A stretch of 64,000 nucleotides of DNA from NCBI RefSeq assembly GCF_000012845.1, contig NC_009615.1, forward strand, positions 1,263,501 through 1,327,500, read 5' to 3'. The notes beneath the pieces are model-generated. The model saw nothing but the letters and a program-made list of their open reading frames with translations. It had not been told where the DNA came from and searched no databases. Below, in pieces: positions 52,189 through 61,153 of this stretch. A program made the translations under genes and the position numbers. The DNA is from Parabacteroides distasonis ATCC 8503. GTDB taxonomy: Bacteria > Bacteroidota > Bacteroidia > Bacteroidales > Tannerellaceae. How positions within the stretch are numbered: the stretch's first letter is position 1; every line of letters begins with the position of its first letter.

Positions 52189-54147
52189 ATGAAAAGGATT
52201 CTAACAATCACCGCGGTCTCCCTATTGGCCTTATCGCCTATGTACGGGCAGGATTCTTGCCGATACCCGCAAGATCCTACCTTGGAGAAATCGCAAGCCT
52301 ACGCAGGATACGACTGCGTCACCTTGCTGGACAGCACCGCCGTCACGGTACAACCTACCGGCTCGGGGGCTTTCGCCGTATGCAAGGCTTTTAAGGTACA
52401 GACTCCCAAGGGAGCCGTCGCCAACCGTATCATCAAATACGATTACGACCCGCTGACGGCGCATGCCGAGTTTCGTTACGCCACGATCTACCGTGCGAAT
52501 GGCGACGTGATCAATCTCGACGTGACTGGGGCTTGCGACTATGCCGCCCCCGCACGTGCCATCTACTGGGGCGCCCGGCAGATCATGCTGGAAGTGGGCC
52601 GCCTGCAACCGGGAGATGTCGTGGAGTACGAGATCGCCAAGAAAGGTTTCACCTACGCCTTGCTGACGGCGGGCGACGACGAGCGTTTCATCCCTCCTAT
52701 GCGGGGACAGTTTTACGATATCGTCCCCTTCTGGGCTACCGAGCCTACCGTGCGTAAGGTATACCGGGTATCCATGCCGATGGAGAAAGAGTTGCAATTC
52801 CAGTTCTACCAAGGCGAATGTACCTCTTCCATGCGATATGAGGATGGACGGAAAGTATATACCTTCGCCTCCGACGATATCCTTCCTTTCGCCAAGGAAC
52901 CGAATATGGTAGACCTATTCGACGCTGCCCCGAAGCTCATGATGTCCAGCACGCCCCGCTGGGAAGATAAATCCGTATGGTTCAATAAGGTTAACGAGGA
53001 TTACGGAAGCTTTACCGCGATCCCGGAAGCCCAAAGGAAGGTAGACGAGCTGATCAAAGGCAAGAAGACGGAAATGGAGAAGATAGCCGTATTGACCCAC
53101 TGGGTAGCCGATAACATCCGTTACTCCGGAATCTCGATGGGTAAAGGCGAGGGTTTCACGCTTCACAACCTAAAGATGAATTATACCGATCGTTGCGGTG
53201 TCTGCAAGGATATCGCCGGTACGTTGATCGCCTTCCTCCGCATGGCCGGATTCGAGGCTTACCCGGCGATGACCATGGCGGGAAGCCGTGTAGAAAGCAT
53301 CCCCGCCGACCATTTCAACCATTGCGTGGCGGTGGTAAAACTGGCTAGCGGCACGTATATGCCTCTCGACCCGACTTGGGTTCCTTTCTGCCGAGAATTA
53401 TGGAGTAGCGCCGAGCAACAGCAGAACTACCTCCCGGGTGTGCCCGAAGGCTCCGACCTCTGCCTGACCCCTGTCTCCGCCCCAGAAAACCACTACGTCC
53501 GCATCCACGCTGACAACCGCCTAGACGAGAAAGGCACGCTCCGCGGACAATTCACGATCACCGCCGAGGGACAGTCCGACAGCAATATCCGCCGCATCTT
53601 CACCACCGGATGGCAATCCGACTGGCAGAACACGATGGAGAAGCAATTGCTGGCCGTATCCCCCAACGCCAAACTGCTTCGTGTAGATTACGGTAAGGAC
53701 CCGAAGAACTATCAAGCGGCCCCTATCAAGATCACGTTCTCTTATGAGATCCCCGATTATGCGATCATCGCCGGAGACCAGATGCTTATCAAGCCGCTAG
53801 TCATGAATAACCTCTACAATCAAGTGAAGAGTTTCTTGCGTATCGATACGAAACCGGAAAACCGTGCGTATGGATTCAAGGACGCTTGCTCCCGTTTGGT
53901 AGAACAAGATGAGACCATCCGTCTCCCCAAAGGCTATACCCTCCTGAACGCCCCGAAGAATGACGCCCTGCGAAGCAATGCGGCCGATTTCGAAGGTTCC
54001 CTTTCACAGGAAGGCGACCGGAACATCGTCTTGCGCCAGAAGCTAGCGTTGAAGAAGCGTGTCTACGACGCAGCCGACTGGAAAGGCTTCCGTTCCGCCG
54101 TGAACGCCTATAAGAGTTATGGTGACTATTTGATTATCAAGAAATAA
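52189..54147 (+). CDS. DUF3857-type protein with active transglutaminase-like domain
   Basis: The 652-residue exported protein (signal peptide to about residue 20) has an N-terminal DUF3857-like beta domain and a transglutaminase-like cysteine protease fold in the middle. The triad looks intact: C339 (DRCGVCKD), H378 (HFNHCVAV) and D394 (PLDPTW). It is the first of two adjacent paralogues and starts 2 bp after menE, but it is not obviously part of menaquinone synthesis. Such proteins act in the envelope; the substrate is unknown. Confidence 0.85.
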   Translation: MKRILTITAVSLLALSPMYGQDSCRYPQDPTLEKSQAYAGYDCVTLLDSTAVTVQPTGSGAFAVCKAFKVQTPKGAVANRIIKYDYDPLTAHAEFRYATIYRANGDVINLDVTGACDYAAPARAIYWGARQIMLEVGRLQPGDVVEYEIAKKGFTYALLTAGDDERFIPPMRGQFYDIVPFWATEPTVRKVYRVSMPMEKELQFQFYQGECTSSMRYEDGRKVYTFASDDILPFAKEPNMVDLFDAAPKLMMSSTPRWEDKSVWFNKVNEDYGSFTAIPEAQRKVDELIKGKKTEMEKIAVLTHWVADNIRYSGISMGKGEGFTLHNLKMNYTDRCGVCKDIAGTLIAFLRMAGFEAYPAMTMAGSRVESIPADHFNHCVAVVKLASGTYMPLDPTWVPFCRELWSSAEQQQNYLPGVPEGSDLCLTPVSAPENHYVRIHADNRLDEKGTLRGQFTITAEGQSDSNIRRIFTTGWQSDWQNTMEKQLLAVSPNAKLLRVDYGKDPKNYQAAPIKITFSYEIPDYAIIAGDQMLIKPLVMNNLYNQVKSFLRIDTKPENRAYGFKDACSRLVEQDETIRLPKGYTLLNAPKNDALRSNAADFEGSLSQEGDRNIVLRQKLALKKRVYDAADWKGFRSAVNAYKSYGDYLIIKK

Positions 54148-54160
54148 AAAAAGAAAGACA

Positions 54161-55744
54161 ATGATTAAGATAACCTATAAACTGATTCTTCTCCTAAGCT
54201 TGTTAGCGATGACGGTTACTTCATTCGCCGCATCGGAGGCTGAGTACGGGAAAGTATCGAAAGCTTGGACCTTGCATGCCGACGGCAGCCAAGAATATCG
54301 ATCCTCCATGGAGTTGACGCTCTTCACGCATACCGCAATGAATAGCACGTATGGCGAGAGTTTTATCGTCTACAATCCCGATTTCCAAACACTGAAGATT
54401 CACTCATCCTATACGAGGCAGAAAGACGGTACGATCGTAAAGACACCCGATAACGCCTTCGTGGAGGTCCTGCCCCGTTTCGCCGCCGACGCTCCGGCCT
54501 ATAACCAACTCAAGGAAATGGTCGTGGTACACACTGGCCTAGAACTTGGGGCCACGATTTACTTGGATTACTCTATTATCACAAAACCGGGCTACTATCC
54601 GGCTCTGGATATCAACGAGCGACTACAAGAGACCTCTCCCGTGAAGGAATGCAAGGTCTCTATTTCCGTACCGGAAGGGACCCCCTTGGCTTGCGGTCTA
54701 TACGGCTCCCCCGTAAAAGCCGTGGAAGAGAGCCATGACGGTATAAAGGAGGTACACTGGACACTACGGAACATTCCCGCTTCCTCCCGTGAGGCTTTCC
54801 AACCAAAGAACCGTGAGGCTTCACCCCACTTGGTAGCCTCTACCTATCCTTCAGGTAAAGCGGCCTTAGCCACTTTGGATAAGCGCTTAAAGGAATCGCA
54901 GGGATACGAGAGCAAAACCTTCGCCCAATTCCTCACCGATAAAAGCGGTAACGAACAAGAGAAGGTGAACATCATCCGAGACCATATACTCAACAATCTC
55001 AGTACCTGTCCTATCCCCATGGCGATGACCGGCTATACCGTCCGTGACATCGATACCGTTCTCCGCAGTGCTTACGGTACGCCGCTAGAGATCGCACAGC
55101 TCTTGAACGTGATGTTGAATGCCGCCGGAATCCCGTCGGAAGTCCTCGCCGTCTATCCCGGCCATCTCGATACGGACGCTTGCGGGCTGGCTGCCATCCA
55201 GACACTAGCCGTAAAAGCCACTGTCGATGGGAAAGACCAATACCTATCCGCCTCCCCGCTGACAAATCGTGGCGGACTAGATAAGGTAGTCTCCCTCTCC
55301 GGAACTTCCATTGAGATTGAGACCACACCTATTCAGATTAAGGAAAGTAGATCCGTGGCCATCTCCGCCGATCAAGCAAAAGACGGTTTCGCCATCTGCG
55401 TATTGCCAGCCATCTCCGCCGGAATCGATAGCTGGGGCATGAGTGCCTTGAACAGCAAGCGTTCCAACTTATTCGAACTCCCCTCCCTAATCAGGGAAGA
55501 GGTAACATACACGGTTACTCCCGCCGAGGGCATGAAGTTGCAGACCTCCACGCAAGAGCAAGTGATAAGCAAGCCTTTTGGTAAAGTAACCCGCACGATC
55601 ACACCAAGAGGAAATACGATCGAGGTGGTACGTACGATAGAGTTGAACAAGCAACAGTTCACTCCCGCCGAATATAGCGACGTGCGTAGCTTGATCCATG
55701 AATGGACAAATCCGGATAACCGGGTATTGCTATTCTCCCTATAA
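54161..55744 (+). CDS. DUF3857-type protein with inactive transglutaminase-like domain
   Basis: The 527-residue exported protein resembles its upstream neighbour, but the catalytic Cys is replaced: YGTPLEIAQLL at residues 305-315 has P308 where the other has C339. The Asp/His positions are also not obvious. It may act as a scaffold or regulatory partner (inference). It follows 13 bp after the previous gene, suggesting one transcript. The N-terminal 220 residues have the DUF3857-type pattern. Confidence 0.8.
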   Translation: MIKITYKLILLLSLLAMTVTSFAASEAEYGKVSKAWTLHADGSQEYRSSMELTLFTHTAMNSTYGESFIVYNPDFQTLKIHSSYTRQKDGTIVKTPDNAFVEVLPRFAADAPAYNQLKEMVVVHTGLELGATIYLDYSIITKPGYYPALDINERLQETSPVKECKVSISVPEGTPLACGLYGSPVKAVEESHDGIKEVHWTLRNIPASSREAFQPKNREASPHLVASTYPSGKAALATLDKRLKESQGYESKTFAQFLTDKSGNEQEKVNIIRDHILNNLSTCPIPMAMTGYTVRDIDTVLRSAYGTPLEIAQLLNVMLNAAGIPSEVLAVYPGHLDTDACGLAAIQTLAVKATVDGKDQYLSASPLTNRGGLDKVVSLSGTSIEIETTPIQIKESRSVAISADQAKDGFAICVLPAISAGIDSWGMSALNSKRSNLFELPSLIREEVTYTVTPAEGMKLQTSTQEQVISKPFGKVTRTITPRGNTIEVVRTIELNKQQFTPAEYSDVRSLIHEWTNPDNRVLLFSL

Positions 55745-55753
55745 GATCTAAAT

Positions 55754-55795
55754 ACGGAGGGCACGGAACAAATCTGTGTATTCCGTGTGCTCCGT
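55754..55795 (+). terminator. Stem-loop between the DUF3857 and GH84 genes
   Basis: A 15-bp imperfect stem (ACGGAGGGCACGGAA against TTCCGTGTGCTCCGT, two mismatches) with a 12-base loop lies 9 bases after the stop. No T-run of note follows, so terminator activity is uncertain. It may instead be a dispersed palindromic repeat or an mRNA-stabilising stem. Confidence 0.5.
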
Positions 55796-55845
55796 GTTTA
55801 ATTATTTCATACATTTACGAACGTTAACATTAAATCATATCGTAT

Positions 55846-58359
55846 ATGAAGACACTAAAGTATTTACTCGCCACCATGCTCCTTCTAGGCGTTTGTAACC
55901 TAACGCATAGCCAAAAGCTATCCCTAGGAATCTTCCCCGAGCCCCAAGAGGTAACTATCTCCAGCCAGACATACGCGCCGCCCCATGGATACGCCCTACG
56001 AGGCATAAATAATCCGGACGCAGACGCAGTCAGACTACTTAAAGAAGCGCTACCTTTCGCTAAATCCGGCAAATCCCTCCCCTTAGAGATCAAGAAGCTA
56101 AAAGACAAAGCCCCGGAGATGCAACGCTCGGGTGCCTATACGCTGACGATCACTAAAAAAGGTATCACGATCGGGATCGTAGACGATAATTCCTTGTTCT
56201 ACGCCGCCCAAACCCTCAAGCAATTGGTCAAGTATGACGAGGGTAAGAAGATCCTGCCTCTCTGCTCGATCAAGGACTATCCGGACGTATTATTCCGGGG
56301 TACCGTGGAAGGCTTCTACGGACAGCCTTGGAGCCACGCCGACCGTATCGAGCAAATCCGCTTTTACGGAAGGATCAAGCTGAACACCTATATCTATGGT
56401 CCGAAAGATGATCCTTATCACAGCTCCCCCAACTGGCGCAAACCGTATCCCGCCGAGGAAGCCGAGCATATCAAGGAACTAGCGAAAGAGGCCGCCCATA
56501 ACAAAGTAAACTTCGTTTGGGCCATCCACCCGGGACAAGATATTCAATGGAACCAGACGGACAGCATGAACATCCTTTCCAAATTCGGGAAAATGTACGA
56601 TTTGGGCGTACGCTCTTTCGCCGTCTTCTTCGATGATATATCCGGAGAGGGAGCCCGCCCGGAAAAGCAAGCCGGCTTATTGAATTACATCCATAAGGAG
56701 TTTATCCGCAAGAAAAGCGACGTGCAGCCCCTGATCATGTGCCCTACCGAATACAACCGCTCATGGGCTAAGACCGATTATCTGGATATCCTCGGTACCC
56801 AACTCGACCCCGCCATCCAAATCATGTGGACCGGAGACCGTGTCGTAGCCGATATCACGAAAGAAGGTGTCGAGTGGGTAAACAACCGTATCCGTCGTCC
56901 CGCCTATATCTGGTGGAACTTCCCCGTAAGCGATTATTGCCAAGATCATTTGTTGATGGGACCCGCCTACGGCCTAGATACGCAAGCCGCCGGCACCATG
57001 ACCGGATTCGTATCCAATCCTATGGAATACGCCGAGGCTTCCAAGGTCGCTATATTCGGCGTTGGAATGTACACTTGGAATATCGAGAATTACGATCCTA
57101 CACAGGCATGGAAAGACGCTTGCGACTTCATCATGCCGGAGGCCTCCATGGCTTTCCGCATTTTCTGCGAGCATAACTGCGATCCGGGTCCGAACGGACA
57201 TCAATACCGCCGGGAAGAGTCCGCTAACTATGTGGCTCCTATCCAGACATTCCTCGCCGGATATAAGAAAAACACGTTCCCGGAGCAAAGCGCGAATCTT
57301 CTGGGAACCTTATTCGCTCAAATCACGGCTTCCCCGAGTATGATCTATAGCCAAAGTCCCAATAAACGCTTGATCGAGCAAATCAATCCATGGCTTATCC
57401 AATTCGAGTTCTTAGGAAAAGCCGGAACAAGCGCTCTGCATATGGCGCACGCTTGGTATGAGAAAGACCGGTCTTATACGTGGCAACGCTATCTGGAAAC
57501 ATCCGCTTTGCTAGATAGCATGAAACTGATAAACCGCACGCTGAACCAGAAGGCGCAGCCTAAAGGCGTGAAAGTCGGATCGAAAGTCTTACACCCTTTC
57601 ATCGTAGACTTATACCGCCAGACAGGTCGTAACCTGCTATCTACGGACGGTATCGCCCCGGACGAGGTGAAGGTTAGCATCCCTTCCATATTCACGAATA
57701 TCGACCAATTAAAGAGCCAGCCTTGTGCCGAGGGTGACAATACGGTCGGTTACGTTCCCCTATTCGAGGTAGTCAAGGTACAACCTAACCAATATCTGGG
57801 TATCGGCTGGGAAATCCAGAAAGAAGCGGAATCCTTCTGTTTCAATCTTCCGAAAAGCAACCAACCCGGACGGGTATTCGAGTGGTCCGCCGACGGAAAG
57901 AGCTGGAGCCTAATCCCTCATGTCTCCACGGAAAACGCTAAAGATACGATCCGCACCATCGACCCGAAAGCCCGTTATATCCGTATGCGAAATAACTCGG
58001 ATCAGCAAATGGAGCTATACGTACTAGGATTCACGGCGACAACCAAACAAGACCCGCAAATCAATGAGGCTCTTATGATGTACGATATGAACCTAGATAC
58101 GTATAAGAACTTGAACCCGGGAGAAATGATTCATATAAAATGTGATGATATCAACGCCGTATCTTTCTTCCTCTCCGGAAGTAACGAGAATCTGGTATCC
58201 ATCACCGGCCTCTCCCAAGATGGCGAGAAAAACATCGTCTATCAAGGAAACGTAGGCTACATCAAATTAAATAAAACCATGTTCGAGGATTTCTCTTCTT
58301 TAGAAATCACCACAATAGGAAAAGAATCTATACATATCCACCAGATCGTTAGGGAATAA
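55846..58359 (+). CDS. GH84 beta-N-acetylglucosaminidase (O-GlcNAcase-like)
   Basis: The enzyme removes terminal beta-N-acetylglucosamine from glycoconjugates. The 837-residue exported protein (signal peptide to about residue 22) has an N-terminal alpha/beta domain (25-145), the GH84 TIM barrel with catalytic Asp pair D263-D264 (AVFFDDISGEG), and GTVEGFYGQPW at residue 152. The C-terminal parts (from about 600) are helical and beta domains, as in the Bacteroides GH84 enzyme. It stands alone with its own terminator and no SusC/D genes next to it. Confidence 0.94.
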   Translation: MKTLKYLLATMLLLGVCNLTHSQKLSLGIFPEPQEVTISSQTYAPPHGYALRGINNPDADAVRLLKEALPFAKSGKSLPLEIKKLKDKAPEMQRSGAYTLTITKKGITIGIVDDNSLFYAAQTLKQLVKYDEGKKILPLCSIKDYPDVLFRGTVEGFYGQPWSHADRIEQIRFYGRIKLNTYIYGPKDDPYHSSPNWRKPYPAEEAEHIKELAKEAAHNKVNFVWAIHPGQDIQWNQTDSMNILSKFGKMYDLGVRSFAVFFDDISGEGARPEKQAGLLNYIHKEFIRKKSDVQPLIMCPTEYNRSWAKTDYLDILGTQLDPAIQIMWTGDRVVADITKEGVEWVNNRIRRPAYIWWNFPVSDYCQDHLLMGPAYGLDTQAAGTMTGFVSNPMEYAEASKVAIFGVGMYTWNIENYDPTQAWKDACDFIMPEASMAFRIFCEHNCDPGPNGHQYRREESANYVAPIQTFLAGYKKNTFPEQSANLLGTLFAQITASPSMIYSQSPNKRLIEQINPWLIQFEFLGKAGTSALHMAHAWYEKDRSYTWQRYLETSALLDSMKLINRTLNQKAQPKGVKVGSKVLHPFIVDLYRQTGRNLLSTDGIAPDEVKVSIPSIFTNIDQLKSQPCAEGDNTVGYVPLFEVVKVQPNQYLGIGWEIQKEAESFCFNLPKSNQPGRVFEWSADGKSWSLIPHVSTENAKDTIRTIDPKARYIRMRNNSDQQMELYVLGFTATTKQDPQINEALMMYDMNLDTYKNLNPGEMIHIKCDDINAVSFFLSGSNENLVSITGLSQDGEKNIVYQGNVGYIKLNKTMFEDFSSLEITTIGKESIHIHQIVRE

Positions 58360-58364
58360 TAAAT

Positions 58365-58420
58365 AAAAAAGTACCGATTTCTTTCTCTCTTAGATGGAAG
58401 AAGGAGATCGGTACTTTTTT
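58365..58420. terminator. Terminator after GH84
   Basis: The perfect 14-bp stem AAAAAAGTACCGAT with ATCGGTACTTTTTT closes a 28-base loop. It lies 5 bases after the GH84 stop codon and is strong by inspection. Confidence 0.85.
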
Positions 58421-58527
58421 ATTTATTCGTACAATTCGGGTGTATCTTATTTTTGGCACATCTCCGCTTGTATATTCCTATTAAAAGTTATACCTTTAGG
58501 ATGCGAAAAACAGAAACCGAAAAAGCA

Positions 58528-59166
58528 ATGCGAAAAGAAGAAAGGTATAAAGGCGTATTAAACTGGTTTAAGGAAAACGTACCGGTAGCCGAGACTGAAC
58601 TACATTATGACGACCCCTATCAACTATTGATAGCGGTAATCCTATCCGCACAATGCACGGATAAGCGAGTGAATATGATCACACCTGCCCTGTTCGAGGC
58701 TTTCCCGACTCCCGAGGTAATGGCGGCTAGCACACCGGAAGTTGTCTTTGAATACATACGAAGCGTATCTTACCCGAACAATAAGGCTAAACATCTGGTA
58801 GGTATGGCGAAAATGCTGATAGAGGATTTCAAAGGCGTGGTTCCCTCCGATATTGATGAGCTACAAAAACTGCCGGGCGTAGGAAGAAAAACAGCGAACG
58901 TAATCGCATCCGTAGTATATGACAAGCCGGCCATGGCGGTGGATACGCACGTATTCCGTGTTTCCAACCGGATCGGCTTGACCAATAATAGCAAGACACC
59001 TTTGGAAACGGAAAAGGAGTTGGTGAAGAACATTCCGGAAGAATTGATCCCCATCGCCCATCACTGGTTGATATTGCATGGAAGATATGTTTGCCTCGCC
59101 CGGAAACCGAAATGTGAGGAATGCGGATTAAAGCCTTGGTGTAAACACTTCCTAAAGCAAACATGA
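58528..59166 (+). CDS. nth: Endonuclease III
   Basis: Nth removes oxidised pyrimidines and cuts AP sites in base excision repair. The 212-residue form has the helix-hairpin-helix LPGVGRKTANV with catalytic Lys, AVDTHVFRV with catalytic Asp, and the 4Fe-4S site in CLARKPKCEECGLKPWC. The ATG at 58528 matches the family length; ATGs at 58501 and 58453 are alternatives, the latter excluded because a -7 box TATTTTTG lies at 58448-58455. It overlaps the next gene by 4 bp. Confidence 0.93.
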   Translation: MRKEERYKGVLNWFKENVPVAETELHYDDPYQLLIAVILSAQCTDKRVNMITPALFEAFPTPEVMAASTPEVVFEYIRSVSYPNNKAKHLVGMAKMLIEDFKGVVPSDIDELQKLPGVGRKTANVIASVVYDKPAMAVDTHVFRVSNRIGLTNNSKTPLETEKELVKNIPEELIPIAHHWLILHGRYVCLARKPKCEECGLKPWCKHFLKQT

Positions 59167-60044
59167 GGATCAGCAAGAAAGACATAACGGCATTTTTTGT
59201 CTTGTTTCTGGGTACGATCGTATGCGTGAGGTACTTTTACAAGCATATGAACGACGAGCAATTTGTCGCTACGGTAGATCCCTATAGTTTGGTCGTTCCA
59301 AGCCCCACGGCAATTTTTGCCATCAATCGTCCTCCTGTATTCGAGAAGATGATACTACCCATGGAGAATATACGCAAGGCGTTCTCAGATCATACCCCCG
59401 CTATTTTCCTTTCTTTAATACGGCAAAATCTGGAATTATCGTCTTTCCTAATCGCTTATTATCCACAAGGGGATGTCTTGTACGCCCCTATGGATAGTCA
59501 TACGGCAGAGCGTATTTTCAAGCAACTGGACGTCTCTTTCACTTTTCCGGCCCAGCAACGAGAGGAAACCTCCGTTCCTGTTAGATATTATCCTGATGTT
59601 GATAAGCATTTTCTAGGTTGTTACTACCACGAGGGTATATTCGTAGCGTCCTACAACCGAAGATTATTGGTAGAGACGGTGGAAAGGCAACAGACATACC
59701 CCGCACATGTCATTCCGGAACTAACAGATCTGATTCGTAAAAAAGGCAAGCGTGGCGCAATGAATCTCTTCATCAAAAGCGCCCCTTTACATTTACGGGT
59801 ACAAATGAATGACTCGACGGAGTGGAGAATGAAAAATCAATGGTTGGCAATGGATTTATTCTATAATGAAGGAAGCCTTTGCTGCTTCAACGAGCAACCC
59901 TATGAGAAAGCCTTGGAGAACTTTTACCCCAATTTATGCGATACGATAACCACCCGGATCAATCGGCTATTCCCGCAAATAAAAACCACGACACAAGTCA
60001 GTCATGACGAGGCCGTGGCATATTTTACGGTTTGCGGGAATTAA
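59163..60044 (+). CDS. Membrane-anchored protein of unknown function
   Basis: The 293-residue protein has an N-terminal anchor (about residues 8-26) and a soluble domain with no family I recognise. The overlap with nth by 4 bp (ATGA) suggests coupled translation. Its last codon overlaps the stop codon of the convergent wzz gene by 4 bp. Function is unknown; a link to DNA repair is not implied by sequence. Confidence 0.65.
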   Translation: MRISKKDITAFFVLFLGTIVCVRYFYKHMNDEQFVATVDPYSLVVPSPTAIFAINRPPVFEKMILPMENIRKAFSDHTPAIFLSLIRQNLELSSFLIAYYPQGDVLYAPMDSHTAERIFKQLDVSFTFPAQQREETSVPVRYYPDVDKHFLGCYYHEGIFVASYNRRLLVETVERQQTYPAHVIPELTDLIRKKGKRGAMNLFIKSAPLHLRVQMNDSTEWRMKNQWLAMDLFYNEGSLCCFNEQPYEKALENFYPNLCDTITTRINRLFPQIKTTTQVSHDEAVAYFTVCGN

Positions 60045-61147
60045 GCTCCAGTCTCTTCTTTCTTGAAAGCTGCCACAAACATATCTTTTACGAATAAATA
60101 TCCGATACATCCGAATAAAGCGAGGAAGACAAAACCGACCAAGATAAGTGCCTTCTTAGGAGAAGATGCTTTCAAAGGTACGGTAGCCGGCTCGATTACG
60201 GTATACACCGGAGTTTCTTCCTGTACACGCAATTTATCTTGCTCCAACTTCTGCGCCAACGTATTGTAAACATTAAACGTAAGGGTCATCTCATTCTTCA
60301 AACGTTCCTGCTCCGTACGGTAGCTGGAAGAGATAATATTACGGTTGGCATCCTCGAAAGCAGCGTACGCACGTTGCGCTTTATAATAAGCGTCACGTGA
60401 CTCGCCAAATACCTTCTGGGTAAATTCCAAATCTTGCTTTACTTTTTGCGTACGATAATTCGTAATATAATTCTGGAGGTTTTCCAAAACGACCTTTGTC
60501 ATCTGAGCGGAAATAACCGGGTCCTGCATCTGTACGGAAGCCGTGATAACCAAGGTCTTCTTGTCCACGGAAACAGAAACCCGCTCCTGCAAGGCCTTCA
60601 CCACCTCTTCTTGATCCTTTGTCAAATGGTAAGGATTCAAGCCCTCAGACTCTTCCTCGTCACCGGAGATTAAACTCATTACCGCACCCAACGCCTTGAA
60701 TGGAGCGGAGACAATATATCCCCACCAAGCCTTACGTTGATGTTCACTCATATAATCATACAATGTAGTGCTTAACTCCTTTTCCTTATCGGTAACCTCT
60801 ACCGGAAACAATTCCAACAGAAACGGGGTACTCTGCACCACATCCGGATACAAATCCGGAGAGATCGCGTCCGCACCGGTAGCGGCATTCAGATTAATCC
60901 CAGCCATAGCAGCCAAACCGCCAAGACTAGATTTTTTTGCCGCATCCTGTGTCTCTGGTGCCAATTTCACCGTAGTTGTATATTCCTTGGGAATACTGAA
61001 AGCTACAATCAAACCTACTACCACCGCAATACCACAGCCTTTCAATAAGAACTTACGCTCTTTCCACAGTTTTTGCGCCAGTTCGATTAAATCGATCTCC
61101 TGCTCCTCAGGTAACTCTTGTCTTTTTATCTCGTTTATCGTATCCAT
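60041..61147 (-). CDS. Polysaccharide chain-length determinant (Wzz/PCP family)
   Basis: The 368-residue inner-membrane protein has an N-terminal helix (about 36-54), a periplasmic coiled-coil region (190-300) and a C-terminal helix (330-352) followed by a short cytoplasmic tail, as in Wzz/Wzc-type polysaccharide co-polymerases. No C-terminal tyrosine-kinase domain is present. It lies 6 bp after the wza-like gene and is convergent to the orphan at 59163. It likely controls chain length of capsular or exopolysaccharide with Wza. Confidence 0.88.
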   Translation of the reverse strand: MDTINEIKRQELPEEQEIDLIELAQKLWKERKFLLKGCGIAVVVGLIVAFSIPKEYTTTVKLAPETQDAAKKSSLGGLAAMAGINLNAATGADAISPDLYPDVVQSTPFLLELFPVEVTDKEKELSTTLYDYMSEHQRKAWWGYIVSAPFKALGAVMSLISGDEEESEGLNPYHLTKDQEEVVKALQERVSVSVDKKTLVITASVQMQDPVISAQMTKVVLENLQNYITNYRTQKVKQDLEFTQKVFGESRDAYYKAQRAYAAFEDANRNIISSSYRTEQERLKNEMTLTFNVYNTLAQKLEQDKLRVQEETPVYTVIEPATVPLKASSPKKALILVGFVFLALFGCIGYLFVKDMFVAAFKKEETGA

Positions 61148-61153
61148 GCCTGA

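Noticed and set aside
52189..55744. Extra menaquinone pathway genes
   Set aside because: Both proteins are exported transglutaminase-like proteins; closeness to menE is the only link.
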